Below, in pieces: positions 15,418-26,200 of a stretch of 64,000 nt of DNA. The notes under the pieces were generated by a model. It saw nothing but the letters and a program-made list of their open reading frames with translations. It did not search any database and was not told the origin of the DNA. The stretch's first letter is position 1; the number at the start of each line of letters is the position of its first letter. Where the stretch lies: contig NZ_JAHBRX010000001.1 in the NCBI RefSeq assembly GCF_018398335.1, forward strand, positions 4,270,001 through 4,334,000. Direction: 5' to 3'. The position numbers and the translations under genes are program-made. Origin of the DNA: Chelatococcus sp. HY11 (GTDB lineage: Bacteria; Pseudomonadota; Alphaproteobacteria; Rhizobiales; Beijerinckiaceae).

Positions 15418-15440
15418 AAAAAGCCGCCTCGGAGGGCGGC
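15418..15440 (-). terminator. Intrinsic terminator inside the tail fibre region
   Basis: On the minus strand GCCGCC (15440-15435) pairs with GGCGGC (15428-15423), followed by five T (15422-15418). It lies between the beta-propeller gene and the next small gene and should reduce expression of the downstream fibre and lysis genes relative to upstream tail genes. Confidence 0.75.
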
Positions 15441-15497
15441 GGGTGAGCGGTTCTTGAGGGAGAAATCAGGCCGGGGTGCGAAGCAGCGGTCGGTGGA

Positions 15498-16412
15498 TCA
15501 CCACTCTTCCAAGCTTAGTATACCGCGAACCGCTGTCGAAGACGGTGTTGTCCTTGCGGTCCATGGGCCGGTTGGGTCTGTGGCGGTGAGTATTCCACTC
15601 GTCGTGGAAGCGACATACAGCCCCAGCGCGGCATTGTAGACTACCTTATTGATGGCATCCGATGTCCCGCTAGTTCGCTGCGTCCAGGTTCCGGTTGGAT
15701 CCGTAGCGGTCGCAATTTTCCCGGCATTGCCGACCGCAACCCAATAGGATGCGCCCTTGCAAATGCCGTTGATGTTGTCCGATCCGAATGACGATGTGCG
15801 GGAAGTCCACGCGCCAGTCGGCGACGTCGCGGTGCGCATGTCGCCCGAGACACCGGCCGCGACATAGAGCCCATCGTCACCTTTCGCGACGTCATTCATC
15901 GTGTATGTTCCAGATAGCCGATTTGTCCACGTCCCTGAAGCCGTCGAGGCCGTGTATATCGCGTTCTGACCAGCCGCTATAAAAACGGTTCCATCATGAA
16001 TAACCTTTCGGGCATTGACGGTTGATATTGCTGTCCACGGTCCTGACAGAGCGGTAGCCCTCTGAGAACCGCTACCTGCTTGAGAAAAAATGACGTTCTC
16101 AGTCGCTGAGAATGCGCCACTACCTGCTGCCGTGCCAGGAACCGTGCCCCCAGTCCACCCGGCCATTGGGTCGTTCGTGTAGAGATACGAATTGACGTTA
16201 GAATTCTCGCCCGCCAGGAAACAGGGAGTTCCGGACAGCGAGCCAACCGCATACCACGAATAGTTGCTCGGGACTGTAAATCCGGTATTCGTCGTCCAGG
16301 TGATGCCGTCGCGCGAATAGATCATGCGATAAACGCCGCCGACGAACCCGCTTATCATTAGGAGGGGCTTTTTTGCGGATGCGAAAACGTATGGGTTGAT
16401 GATCAGGCTCAT
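15498..16412 (-). CDS. Tail fibre beta-propeller (BNR/sialidase-like repeats)
   Basis: The 304-residue protein has repeated Asp/Thr-Gly-x-W-T blades (YSRDGITWTT, STASGTWTNR, TSPTGAWTSR, ATDPTGTWTQR, ATDPTGPWTAR), the signature of Asp-box/BNR propellers. No catalytic residues for a sialidase are evident, so it is more likely a receptor-binding propeller. The ATG overlaps the stop of the long fibre gene by four bases. Confidence 0.7.
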   Translation of the reverse strand: MSLIINPYVFASAKKPLLMISGFVGGVYRMIYSRDGITWTTNTGFTVPSNYSWYAVGSLSGTPCFLAGENSNVNSYLYTNDPMAGWTGGTVPGTAAGSGAFSATENVIFSQAGSGSQRATALSGPWTAISTVNARKVIHDGTVFIAAGQNAIYTASTASGTWTNRLSGTYTMNDVAKGDDGLYVAAGVSGDMRTATSPTGAWTSRTSSFGSDNINGICKGASYWVAVGNAGKIATATDPTGTWTQRTSGTSDAINKVVYNAALGLYVASTTSGILTATDPTGPWTARTTPSSTAVRGILSLEEW

Positions 16413-19384
16413 GATTGGTTACCGATCAGTTCGACGATGAGGCCGGCCGCCGTGCCGTTGCCAATCTGGTCGATGTCGATCGTTACCTCGTCGTCAGCGA
16501 GGAAGGCGGCGGAGGATATGACGGCGGGCGTCGCGGCCGTGGCAGACGTCTTCTCGGTGTTGTCGATGGTGAGCTTCGTCGAAATGACGGAGGTGCCGTT
16601 CTTGTTGATGTCGACGGTGAAGATGCTGCCGGATGCCTGCGCGGTGAGAAGCGAGGCTTTGACGGCCGTGAGGGTGAAGGCATAGGGCAGCCGGAAATAG
16701 GCCTTGCCGGTGCCGGTGGTGAGCGACGTGGTGAGGTCGCTGCAGGCGAGGATGAAGGCCTCGGGCTTGGCAGCGATCGCGTCGGCCTGCGCGGCGGATA
16801 CCGGCTTGTTGGCATCCGACGTGTTGTCGACATCGCCGAGGCCGACATCAGCCTTGGCGAGGCCCGTTGGCGAAATGATCTCCGGGCTGGTCAATGTCTT
16901 GTTGGTCAGCGTCTGCGTGTCGGTGGTGCCAACAATCGCGCCGGAAGGGAGAGCCTTGCCGCTGTCCTGAATGCTCTTCCCGGAGCTGTTCGAAAAGCTC
17001 GCGGCATTCCCCGATGTGGATGAGGCCGGGCCAATCACCGCACCGTCGAGATTGGTCTGCACCACCTGCCAATTCGCGCCAACAGAGGCGTGCGTGCCCG
17101 CGCTCGATCCATCGACGAAGCAGAACACCATGTCGCCGACTTCGACGACGGGGCCGGAGCCGCCGCCGATGCGGCCCGCCGTCGTGATGCGATAGGTGTC
17201 GCCTGCATTGGCCGCCGGATAGTTCGGGTTGGTCGAGGCGCTGATGCCGCCCTTCATCGACGCGAAGTCCGCGCCGGCCAGGAGGTTATTGATATAGGCC
17301 TTGATGGCCTTCTGTGTGGCAAGGCGGGTATCGCTGTCGGCCGCCAGCGTGTTGTCAGCGTCGATGACGCCGGATGCAAAATGCGAGGTCGCGATGCCGC
17401 TGATCGTGTTGTTGGCGAAATTGATGACCTTGTTCGTCAGCGTGGCAGTGGCCGACCATTTCGTGCTGTCGGACGTATTGTCGACATTGCCGAGGCCAAC
17501 GTCACCCTTCGTCAGGGTGAGCGCCGCCTTGAGCGCAGCATAATCCGCAAGGCCGCCGAGCGTCCGGCCGAAGGAGGTCAGGTTATATTCGGCGACGACC
17601 CCCGCGCCCGTTGCGTAAAAGCCCTTGTTCGCAGCCGTCGCCAGCGCGGCGATTGAGGTGAGCGTCGCGGAAGCAGCCTGGACGTCGGTGCCGATCTCCA
17701 GATTGAGCGCCGCCTTCCAAGCCGCCTCATTGGCCCCGCCCAAGAGCGATGCGGAATAGGAGCTGAAGGCGCCGCCGCTTTCGAGGACCTTTCCTGTCTC
17801 GTCGGCAAAGACAGCGATATCACCTGCGGCAACGGCGCCGGAGGTCGTGACATCACCCGAGCCTGCGCCGGGCGGACCGGCATCGCCTGTCCGCGCGAAG
17901 CTGAAGGCCAGCTTGGCGCCGTTCGTCGGCGTACCGCTGCCGGTGACATAGGCAACCGGCACCTTGCGATAGCCGGTGCCGTCGACGACCGCGCCCGTCA
18001 CCCGGTAATCGGCGAAGGTCGTCGGGGCGTCGACCATCGCCAGGCGGATGGTGCCCTTGTTGCCAGAGGTCGTCGAATCGTCGAGGGCATCGAGCCAGGC
18101 GGTGACGGTGGCGCCGCCGGCATCGAGATTGTCGAAATAGATGAAGGTGGCGGAGGCAGGCGTTGCGTGGTTGAGCCGCACATTGCCATTGCCTGGATCG
18201 GCATCGGTCGTGGTGGTGGAGAAGTTCCAGGAAGCGGCGATCACGGGACCGGCCGGGCCAACAGCGCCCTGGGGAATGGCGAAATTGAGGAGCGCTTCGC
18301 CCGACGTTCCCACATTGGTGACGGTCGGCGTTGATCCGGCGGGTAGGCCCGACACGGCACCGATCTCGATCGTCGCGGCGGCGCCGGGGTCTCCCGCCGG
18401 GATCTTGAAATTGAGGGTTGCCGCCTGCGACGTACCGACATTGACGACGGTCGCCGGCTCGCCAGCCGCCACGGTTTCCACCGCCCCGACTTCAACGGTG
18501 GCAGCCGTGCCACGCAAGCTGGCACCCGCCCCCCATGTGCCGGAGGTCTTTGGCCCAAAAATCTTCAGGGCTGCAGTGTCGATATAGAAGTCGCCATCTG
18601 CGCCTAGGCCGCCGCCGGGATCGCCGGTGCCGGAATGGATGGTTTTCCCATCGGCGCCCTTGATGCTGCGGCTGCTCCCCCACGCGCCTGCTGACTTGGG
18701 GCCGTAGATCGTATTGGCGCCAGTATCGATGTACCAATCACCATCGACGCCAAGCCCTGACGAAGGCGCGCCTGTCCCAGACCTTACTGTGTTGCCAGCG
18801 GGGCCAACGAGGCTTCTTGCCGCCCCCCACGCGCCGGCAGTCTTCGGGCCGTAAATGGCGTTGGCCGTTGTGTCGATGTAAAAATCACCATCGATGCCGT
18901 CGCCGCTTTCGGGGGCACCCGAGCCGCCCAGAATGGTGTTGCCATCAGCGCCAGGCTCACCCTCGCCCGCCGGTCCAGACAGGTAGATCGTCCAGTCCGC
19001 AGCCGAGCCCGAGCCGATCGCCGCGCTCACATCGACGGTCAGCGACGTGCCAGAATAGGACGTGATCTGGCCGGACATCTGCCGTGTGGTCGGGTTCGCC
19101 GCCGAGACGATCTGCACATAGCGCCCGACATTGAACGACTTGCCGGCCTGCGTGACAAAGGACTTCGAGCCGGTGCCGATCGCGGTCGACGTGGTCGACG
19201 TGCCCGTGAGATTTGCCGCCGCATTGATGGCGAGCAAGGCTTCGGCCGCGATGGCGTTGGCGACGACCCCCATGTCATTGCCGGTCTGGGGAAAGACCGT
19301 CTGATGGTTGAAGCCGTTGAAATTCGCCGGAATGAGCGCGATAAGCCGCGCCACCGCAGCGAGTGCGGTCGAATCAAGAGCCAT
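16409..19384 (-). CDS. Long tail fibre protein with repeat and collagen-like segments
   Basis: The 991-residue protein has an N-terminal helical part, then Gly-x-Y runs (GPAGEGEPGADG) and three repeats of about 47 residues built on DGDFYIDT, IYGPK and GAWG at roughly residues 145-290. Phage fibre repeats with LTNKVI, LTNKTLTSP and KADVGLGDVDNTSD follow. The C-terminal 90 residues are a beta-rich domain. GGAGG precedes the ATG. It would form a trimeric fibre for host recognition. Confidence 0.85.
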   Translation of the reverse strand: MALDSTALAAVARLIALIPANFNGFNHQTVFPQTGNDMGVVANAIAAEALLAINAAANLTGTSTTSTAIGTGSKSFVTQAGKSFNVGRYVQIVSAANPTTRQMSGQITSYSGTSLTVDVSAAIGSGSAADWTIYLSGPAGEGEPGADGNTILGGSGAPESGDGIDGDFYIDTTANAIYGPKTAGAWGAARSLVGPAGNTVRSGTGAPSSGLGVDGDWYIDTGANTIYGPKSAGAWGSSRSIKGADGKTIHSGTGDPGGGLGADGDFYIDTAALKIFGPKTSGTWGAGASLRGTAATVEVGAVETVAAGEPATVVNVGTSQAATLNFKIPAGDPGAAATIEIGAVSGLPAGSTPTVTNVGTSGEALLNFAIPQGAVGPAGPVIAASWNFSTTTTDADPGNGNVRLNHATPASATFIYFDNLDAGGATVTAWLDALDDSTTSGNKGTIRLAMVDAPTTFADYRVTGAVVDGTGYRKVPVAYVTGSGTPTNGAKLAFSFARTGDAGPPGAGSGDVTTSGAVAAGDIAVFADETGKVLESGGAFSSYSASLLGGANEAAWKAALNLEIGTDVQAASATLTSIAALATAANKGFYATGAGVVAEYNLTSFGRTLGGLADYAALKAALTLTKGDVGLGNVDNTSDSTKWSATATLTNKVINFANNTISGIATSHFASGVIDADNTLAADSDTRLATQKAIKAYINNLLAGADFASMKGGISASTNPNYPAANAGDTYRITTAGRIGGGSGPVVEVGDMVFCFVDGSSAGTHASVGANWQVVQTNLDGAVIGPASSTSGNAASFSNSSGKSIQDSGKALPSGAIVGTTDTQTLTNKTLTSPEIISPTGLAKADVGLGDVDNTSDANKPVSAAQADAIAAKPEAFILACSDLTTSLTTGTGKAYFRLPYAFTLTAVKASLLTAQASGSIFTVDINKNGTSVISTKLTIDNTEKTSATAATPAVISSAAFLADDEVTIDIDQIGNGTAAGLIVELIGNQS
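18511..18948 (-). repeat. Three tandem fibre repeat units in coding sequence
   Basis: Three units of about 141-150 bp encode related 47-residue blocks ending in Gly-Pro-Ala-Gly or a similar turn (SGTGAPSSGLGVDGD, YIDTGANTIYGPK). Units differ at many third positions, so the repeat is old or diversified at DNA level. Confidence 0.6.
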
Positions 19385-19399
19385 AAGGAGGCCTCCGGT

Positions 19400-20266
19400 C
19401 TAGATGAGTTCTTTGAGTTCGAAGGAGGTCCCGCCGCGCTGATAAGTGTTCTGCGAGAGGCCGCCAATGGAGCGCAGCCGGCCCAAGAAGGAGCGGCGCT
19501 GAATGAATGCGTCGGCCGGGTCCGGGATCACGAAGACCTCGCGGTCATCGCCCGCCATCCGCATCATGCGATAAGCGGATGAGTACATCTCAGCATCGGG
19601 AAGGTGATCGAGGTTGAACGAAAATACTCGCACAGCCGGACCGAGCCGGCTGGAATATTCGGCGCCCGAGATCGACTTTTCGCGGATGACGTTGGGCTCG
19701 AAGGTCAGGCCGTTATTGCCGTATTGGTAGTTGATGGACGGCTCCCACCAATCGGCCATGAACAGGCGGCCCGCCTCGAAATAGCCGGCCGCATTGCCGG
19801 TGTCGTCGATCTCGAGCTGCCAGAATTGCGCGGTCACCTGCTCGTCAAAGACATGGATGATCCAGGGCCTGACTTCCGGGTCATCGTTCTCGGTGCCGGC
19901 ACCGCCCAGCCACCAGTTGAAGGTTTCCCAAGGCAGGGTCAGCGATGAGACCGAGCGGCCTATCCACCCGGTGTCGAAGATCAGCGTGGAGTAGCCGGAG
20001 TTGGAATAGCCGCGGATGCGGTATTGCATGCCGCCTGAGCCGTTGTGAGGCCCGAGCAGAAACACCCGTTGCGCGATGGGAGTGGAAAATCCGATACGGA
20101 AACGGGTGCTGGTCAGATTGAGATTTGTCGAGCGGGCGCGCTTGAACAGCTGGCTGTTCTGGAGATTGGCAAGCGGCAGGCCGGCGGTCCATGAGCCGTA
20201 GCCAGCCGCGATGGCGCCGCCATCGGACAACGCATTGTAAAGCAGCATGATTCTGTTATCGGCCAT
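19400..20266 (-). CDS. Tail tip-associated structural protein
   Basis: The 288-residue protein is aromatic- and beta-rich (LPWETFNWWLGGAG, WIIHVFDEQVTAQFWQLEID) and lacks membrane segments. Homologues lie between tail tip and fibre genes in siphovirus-type prophages; the exact role is not known to me. It is followed by the long fibre gene and preceded closely by another tip protein. Confidence 0.55.
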   Translation of the reverse strand: MADNRIMLLYNALSDGGAIAAGYGSWTAGLPLANLQNSQLFKRARSTNLNLTSTRFRIGFSTPIAQRVFLLGPHNGSGGMQYRIRGYSNSGYSTLIFDTGWIGRSVSSLTLPWETFNWWLGGAGTENDDPEVRPWIIHVFDEQVTAQFWQLEIDDTGNAAGYFEAGRLFMADWWEPSINYQYGNNGLTFEPNVIREKSISGAEYSSRLGPAVRVFSFNLDHLPDAEMYSSAYRMMRMAGDDREVFVIPDPADAFIQRRSFLGRLRSIGGLSQNTYQRGGTSFELKELI

Positions 20267-20272
20267 GGCGCC

Positions 20273-21742
20273 CTAACCGCAGAGATAGATGCAGGCGACG
20301 AGCTTGACCTCGTCGGGATCGGCGAACGTCACGGCCTCGCGAATGCGGGCCACGGTGTAGTTGGTGACGAGCTGGACGGACTGGCCACCGAGATCAAAAT
20401 CCGGCTGCCGCATGCCGACGCCCGGCATCGTCGATGTGCAGGCGAGATCGCCCAAGGCAAGATCGCCACCCCGGCCGCAGACCAGTACCTGGCCCTCGCC
20501 GAGGCCGTTGATCACGACGCCGTCGAAGCGGGCTGCCCAGTCCGCGCGCTTCGCCTTGCTCTGCTTCCAGGCCTCGCGGTGCTTTCTCAGCGCCAAAGCG
20601 CCGCTGCCAAGGCGCTGTTGCAGGCTAACCGCCCCGTCGAACTTCATCGGCGGGACGTCGGATCCATCGACTACGGCGTGCAGAGAAGCCTCATCGAGAG
20701 CGTGCCGACGCGTCAGAACGCCAATTGCCGCCGGGTCCATCGCCTTGCTTGCGAGCGCGACCGACGTGACGGTGTCGTCGACGCCGCGCCGGTCAATCAC
20801 ATCGAGGTCGACCAGGATTGACCCAAGCGGGATATCGGGCGCGTTCTTGCTGATGAAGCCAGGATGCGAACCGGTAAACGGCCCAACCGTGCCGCTCTCG
20901 CAGAAGACCGCGTAGCCACCGGACGCGGGCGGCAACCCGAGCAGCGCCGAGCCGCCCGCAGGGCCGGTAATCGGAATGCTGTTGAAGCGCGCGCCGTGCG
21001 ACTGCGGCCCCGTGCCGAGATTGGTGCCATAAATGGCCGCCTCGCCATTCGCCCCGGTCTGGTTGATCTTCACCGAAGAGACGTTGGGAGCGACGGTCGA
21101 GTTGAAGGTGATGCCGGGCTCGACGAGGGTGCCATCGGTCGCCTGGATGCGAATGCGCGTGCCATTGAGACTGCCACCGTTGATGAGCGGCGCTGTCATC
21201 GTGATCGTTGCCGTGACGACGCCCGCTGTCAGCTTCGCCGCGGACATAGTGACCACCTTGGCGTCGGTCACCTGAAGGTTGTCGATGTTGCCGGTTTTAA
21301 CCGCGAGGGCCTGGATGTGGGCTGAACCAACGGCGAGATTCGCGATCTTCTGCGCGGTCGCCGCGCCATCCTGCAGCTGCGGCGTACCGACCGAATTCGG
21401 CGGCGGCACCTGATTGCTGGTCGTCGCCACGACGCCGTCAGTGGGCGAAAACGGATACCATTCACCGACCAGCGGCGGGCTGTTGTTGTCGATCGCCCGG
21501 AACCAGTAATACCAGGTCTCGGACACGCCGAGATTGCCATGCACGAAGGTGCCGATCGTGTCGCCGACCTTGGTCGCGGTGGCGCGGTTGTTGGTCTTGG
21601 AGGCGTAAATTTCCACCTTCTGCAAGGCCATGTAAGGCAAGCACTCATTCCCACCGCCACCGCTCGTGGTGACGATCAGTAGGATCTGGCCAGCCCCGCC
21701 GGACTTGACGACCGACGCGATGGTGATTGCGCTATCTGCCAT
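20273..21742 (-). CDS. Tail tip / central fibre protein (J-like C-terminal part)
   Basis: The 489-residue protein contains a fibronectin-like N-terminal region (VEIYASKTNNRATATKVG, ETWYYWFRAIDNNSPP) and then the AAKLTAGVVTATITM-type segment common in the C-terminal part of lambda J-like proteins. Preceding VGSAHIQALAVKTGNIDNL is a typical trimeric stalk repeat. It probably forms the central tail fibre together with the upstream 511-residue protein. Confidence 0.65.
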   Translation of the reverse strand: MADSAITIASVVKSGGAGQILLIVTTSGGGGNECLPYMALQKVEIYASKTNNRATATKVGDTIGTFVHGNLGVSETWYYWFRAIDNNSPPLVGEWYPFSPTDGVVATTSNQVPPPNSVGTPQLQDGAATAQKIANLAVGSAHIQALAVKTGNIDNLQVTDAKVVTMSAAKLTAGVVTATITMTAPLINGGSLNGTRIRIQATDGTLVEPGITFNSTVAPNVSSVKINQTGANGEAAIYGTNLGTGPQSHGARFNSIPITGPAGGSALLGLPPASGGYAVFCESGTVGPFTGSHPGFISKNAPDIPLGSILVDLDVIDRRGVDDTVTSVALASKAMDPAAIGVLTRRHALDEASLHAVVDGSDVPPMKFDGAVSLQQRLGSGALALRKHREAWKQSKAKRADWAARFDGVVINGLGEGQVLVCGRGGDLALGDLACTSTMPGVGMRQPDFDLGGQSVQLVTNYTVARIREAVTFADPDEVKLVACIYLCG

Positions 21743-21747
21743 GAGGG

Positions 21748-23283
21748 TCAGCCGAACAGATCGAGGGTGACGATGTTCTCGGCGCGGCTCTCATCGCGTC
21801 CGATCACGCGCATGGGGCGCCCGGCCGCATAGCCGAAGCGCGGCACCTGCACGGTGACGGTGTCGTTGAGCTTGATGCCGGCGGCCCGCTCAGCCCACAG
21901 CACGACCTTCACCCGGTCACGCCTGACCTTGTAGAGCGAGAGCAGCCGCGTCGCCTCGACAAGCGCGTCGGTCGGCTGCGTGAAGCATGTCTCGATCGTC
22001 AGCTCGCCCGCGTTCTTGTACTTGGTCTTGATCGCGGCATCTTCCGCCTTCCGCTCCCGCCATTCCGTGGCGAGATAGGCCTTGTAGTCTTCATTCTGCT
22101 GCGTGCACTTCGCGACCTCGGAGCCCGACAACGGCGTGTAATTCCGCTTGTAGCGAGCGACGACGCGCCAGACGGGCACGCCCCGGCCCGCATCATTCGT
22201 GACCTCGAAGGTCATATTCTCCGGCCGGATGATGTCATCCATCGTGATGGTGGTGACCGGCGTTCCCGGCGCCTCGAAGCGACCGACCTCCAGCACGCCA
22301 TTGGCATTCGGCGCGATCCAGGCGCCGACCGAGTTCAGCACTTGCTGTACGGCGTCCAGGATATGCTGATCACTGTCGATCCAGACGCCGCATTCGGACA
22401 GGCTGAGACTGCTCAGCGCCGCAAGGCTCGCCTCGGAATAATCCGCCGTGGTGAGGCCAGCGCGCTGAAGCATCTTACGGACGATGGCGGCGGCATTACG
22501 CTCGTACCATTGCACGCCCTCCTGCACGTCGGCGGTGAGCTGGAACGCGGACCGCGTGATGCGGAAAAGCCCGAGGCTGAAACAGGTCGCATAGCGGCCC
22601 GGCAGGACAGTCGCGGCGATGAGGGCGGCGAGCGAGGTGTAGTTGCCGACCTGCGTGAGCGGGGAGCCCCCGTCAAAGACGTCGATGTCGTTGACGGCGT
22701 TGTCCGCCACCTGGAACACGCCATCGAACGGGTTCGCGGCATAGGGCCGGATGCCATAGACCTTGCCGAAGACGAGCGGCTTCGGCTGGTCGCGCAGATC
22801 TTCCGTGCCCTCGGCGGTGTTGCCGGCGCCCAACGTCGTCCCGGCATAGCGGTTGACCTGCAACGGCCGGTCAAGGGTCAGCCGGTTGTCGAAGATCCGC
22901 ACCCGCAGCGTCTTCCAGGCGTCCGTCGTGTCGATCGTCTCGATCGTGCCCTTGAACACCGTCACCGCCGACGAGAAGGACGAAGCGACGCTCGCGAGCT
23001 GCTTGATCTCGATGCGGCGACCGTCGAAGCCATAGTCAAACCACGCATCGAGCCCACCATCGGCATTGGCGAGGATGAGATCGCCGAAGCCGATGGAGGC
23101 GCTGCCGCCGGTCTGCCCCGCGTTGTAGAGATTGGCGGAGAAGGAGCCGGGGTCGACGATGCGCGGTTCATAGATGGTGTTGGCCGGGCTGTCGGACGGG
23201 CTGGTGATGTAGGCTTCTGTCGCGAAGCGAAACGTCAGCAGCGCCGCCCCGTTATGGGCGTCGATCTCGACGAGATAGAGCAT
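21748..23283 (-). CDS. Tail tip / baseplate hub protein
   Basis: The 511-residue protein starts MLYLVEIDAHNGAALLTFRF, with beta-rich domains and motifs such as RRIEIKQLAS, KPLVFGKVYGIRP and WIDSDQHILDAVQQVLNSVG, followed by RIVVARYKRN-like hub segments. The order tape measure, this protein, central fibre fits a distal tail/hub component. The Shine-Dalgarno is weak. Confidence 0.65.
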   Translation of the reverse strand: MLYLVEIDAHNGAALLTFRFATEAYITSPSDSPANTIYEPRIVDPGSFSANLYNAGQTGGSASIGFGDLILANADGGLDAWFDYGFDGRRIEIKQLASVASSFSSAVTVFKGTIETIDTTDAWKTLRVRIFDNRLTLDRPLQVNRYAGTTLGAGNTAEGTEDLRDQPKPLVFGKVYGIRPYAANPFDGVFQVADNAVNDIDVFDGGSPLTQVGNYTSLAALIAATVLPGRYATCFSLGLFRITRSAFQLTADVQEGVQWYERNAAAIVRKMLQRAGLTTADYSEASLAALSSLSLSECGVWIDSDQHILDAVQQVLNSVGAWIAPNANGVLEVGRFEAPGTPVTTITMDDIIRPENMTFEVTNDAGRGVPVWRVVARYKRNYTPLSGSEVAKCTQQNEDYKAYLATEWRERKAEDAAIKTKYKNAGELTIETCFTQPTDALVEATRLLSLYKVRRDRVKVVLWAERAAGIKLNDTVTVQVPRFGYAAGRPMRVIGRDESRAENIVTLDLFG

Positions 23284-23294
23284 GGAGGGTGAGC

Positions 23295-26200
23295 CTATCC
23301 GTTGGTGCCGGTGCGGCGCGCGATCTGCGCCGTTGAAGCCGTGCGAGTGTCTGCCTTCACCGCGCTGGTATTCTCGACAACGGCCGCGGCAACCGCCTGA
23401 TGGCCTCGCGCGGAGACGGCAATCAACTGCTCGACGAGTGCCCTGAGCGCCCGGATTTCCTCCTTCGCGCTGTCGTCATTGGCCGGCGCGCGGCCGGAGC
23501 GCATCGCCTCGAGCACGGGGAGGTTCGCCCGCGTCTGATGCGCCGGCATGACATATTCACCACCCGCGAGCGCGATATTGCCGCCGCCGGCGTAACGCGC
23601 GATGACGCTGTCGACATCAAAGATGCCGTTGCCGATGAGGCCGCCCCGCGCGTAGGCCCCGACGATGCCGCCGAACCGCATGGCGCCGGCCGCCTTCGCA
23701 TCGGCGAAGGCCTGGTCGAGCTGCGACGTCGAGAGATCCGACTTCACCCAGAAATCAAGGCCCGCCTGATCGGGCTGGCGGCCGAAGTATTTCTGGTAGA
23801 GCGAGGTCACATAGGCCGTGCGCTGGTCGGGCGTGCCCGTACCGTTGCCGATCTGGGCAGCCTGCGCCGCGGCCAAGGCGGCAACCGCCGCGTTCAGCTT
23901 CTCGATGCCCGCCGCCACCGTCAGCACGCTGTCGTTGACCGTGAGGAGGCCGCTGACCTGCGCGTCGAGCGCTGAGAGCTGCGCCCGGGCGATATCGAGT
24001 TCCGATTGCGCCTTGCTGCCGACCGCCTCAAGGGTCGACTGCACTTCCTCGAAGATCCGGGCATAGACCTCGTTGAAGCCGTAATAGGCCTTCGATTCCT
24101 CCAGATACCGGCGCGCCGCGTCGGCGAGCTGGTCCATCGCCGACTGATCGCCCGCCATGGCCTTGGCCGCCAGCTCCTGGAAGGTGGCCTGAGCTTCCTG
24201 CTGCTGCTGGCGATCGTTATAGGGCGACAGGCTGTCGTCGGAACGCAGGTCGGTGCGCAGCTTGCGGATCGATGAGGTGAAGGCCTCCAGCCGCGAGATC
24301 GTGGCGTTGATGGTGGAGGCCTGCTGCTCATAGGCCCGCTGGAGATCGGCGCGGGCATCATCAACGGCCCGCTGGGCTTCATCCACCTTCTGCTGCGCCG
24401 CGCGGGCCGCCTGTTCGGCCGCCTGCTGCTCAGCCGCTTTCGCCTTGGCCGCGAAGTCATTGACGATCTTGACGCGCTCGGCGGCGAGGGCAAGCTCGAG
24501 ATCGGTGATGGCCTGTCCGCCGGCCTTCATCTCCGCTTCACGCTCACGCTGCGCCTGGCGGTCGAAGGCCTTCAGCGCACCTTCCAGCGTGCTGTTGTCG
24601 TTGGCCGCGTTGAAGATGCGATCGTAGTAGCCCTGCTGGCGCTGGGCGATGGCGGCGAGGTCGTTGCCCATGTCGGCAAGCGCCTGCGAAAACTCCTTCA
24701 CGACGCCGGCCAGTTCGGGGAACTGCTGCACGAGGGCGTTGAACGCATCGCCCGCGAGTTCGGCACCATTGACGATCTGCTGGGCTTCGGCCGCGAAGAC
24801 CTTGGCCGCGAGGGCGCCATCGAGCCCGAGGGCGGCCGAATCCGCTAGATCCTTGCGGTACTGCGCAATCTGATCGCTGATCTCATTGATATAACCGCGA
24901 TCGCTCGCCTCATTGAGCCGGCGCTCAAGGCCATCGGTGAAGGCATCACGCAACCGGTCCATGGCGTTCTGCACGCGATACTCGATCTGCCAGGCCGTGT
25001 CATAAGCGGACATGCCGAGTTCTTGCAGCACCTTCGACAGGCCAGCGGCCGTGCCGTTGATCGACTGGATGGACTGCTGCACTTCCGTGAGCGTCTTCGC
25101 CTGGTCGAGCATGGACAGGGCATATTCGAAGGAAGCCTCGCGCGCGGCCTGCACTTCCGCAGTGCCGTCACCGAACACAGTTTTCGCGTCGGCAATGAAC
25201 GACTTGGCGCTCTGCCCGAACTGCTTCACTGCGTCGGATGCTTGCTTGAACGGGCCTTGAGCGCCAAGCCCAGCGCGCAGCTCCTCAATCGTGCCGGTGA
25301 AGTCCGCGCGAAACTCATCCTTCATCCGGGCGACGAAGGTGTTGTAATCCTTCTGAAGGGCGATCAGCTCATCGACATGACCCGCGTTGACGAGGATAGG
25401 GCCAAGCTCGTTGAGCTTGTCGATACCGCCCTGGATCTGCTGCTGGATGTTACCAAGGTCGTCACCGCGAAACAGTCTGCCTAATTCAGCAACTTGCGGC
25501 TTAGCATTGTCATAGTTTTCCTGTGCCTGACGCTGGAGTTCTTCCTTCTGTTGCTTTCGAGCCGATTGGCCACCAAGAAAGCCGAGGCCACCACCGATGA
25601 CAGCCCCAACCGCCATACCAATCGGGCCGAAGGTGGCTCCGGCAATTGCGCCGCTGATCACGCCGGTCAACGCGCCCATCGTAGGGGACCCAGACGACAG
25701 CCCCCCACCGTAGGCCGCAGCTGCGGCGGCTAATGCCGTCACCCCGCCCGCCATTGTCTTTCCAGACGCACCGAACAGCCCGCCGCCTTCGCTGGCCATT
25801 TGTTCCTGCGTGCGTGGCCCAACAAAATCCTTCAGACCATTAGTGGTGCCTTTTGCGACGGCATCACGGAAGAACTTAACATCGCTTCCCATGAGAGCGC
25901 CGAACAGCCCACCCGTCGATTTACCGTCCGAGCTTGCCATGCCAGTAAGGCCCGCGAGCGGCCCCTTGCCCGTGAACAGCGCATCGAGTGCAGCCGACTG
26001 AAAAGCTTGGCCAAGTGATTTCAGCGCGTCGGCGAAGCTCCCAGATGCATCCAGAAGATCCTTTGCGACGTCGCGAAGCCCATCGAGGGAAAACTCTTGC
26101 GCCTCCAATTCTTCACGGGCGGCCTTGGCTGCGGCTTGTAGTTCGGCCATGCGCTCAGCTTGTTGACGTACGGCTGCTGACATTGCGTCCGTCACCTGGA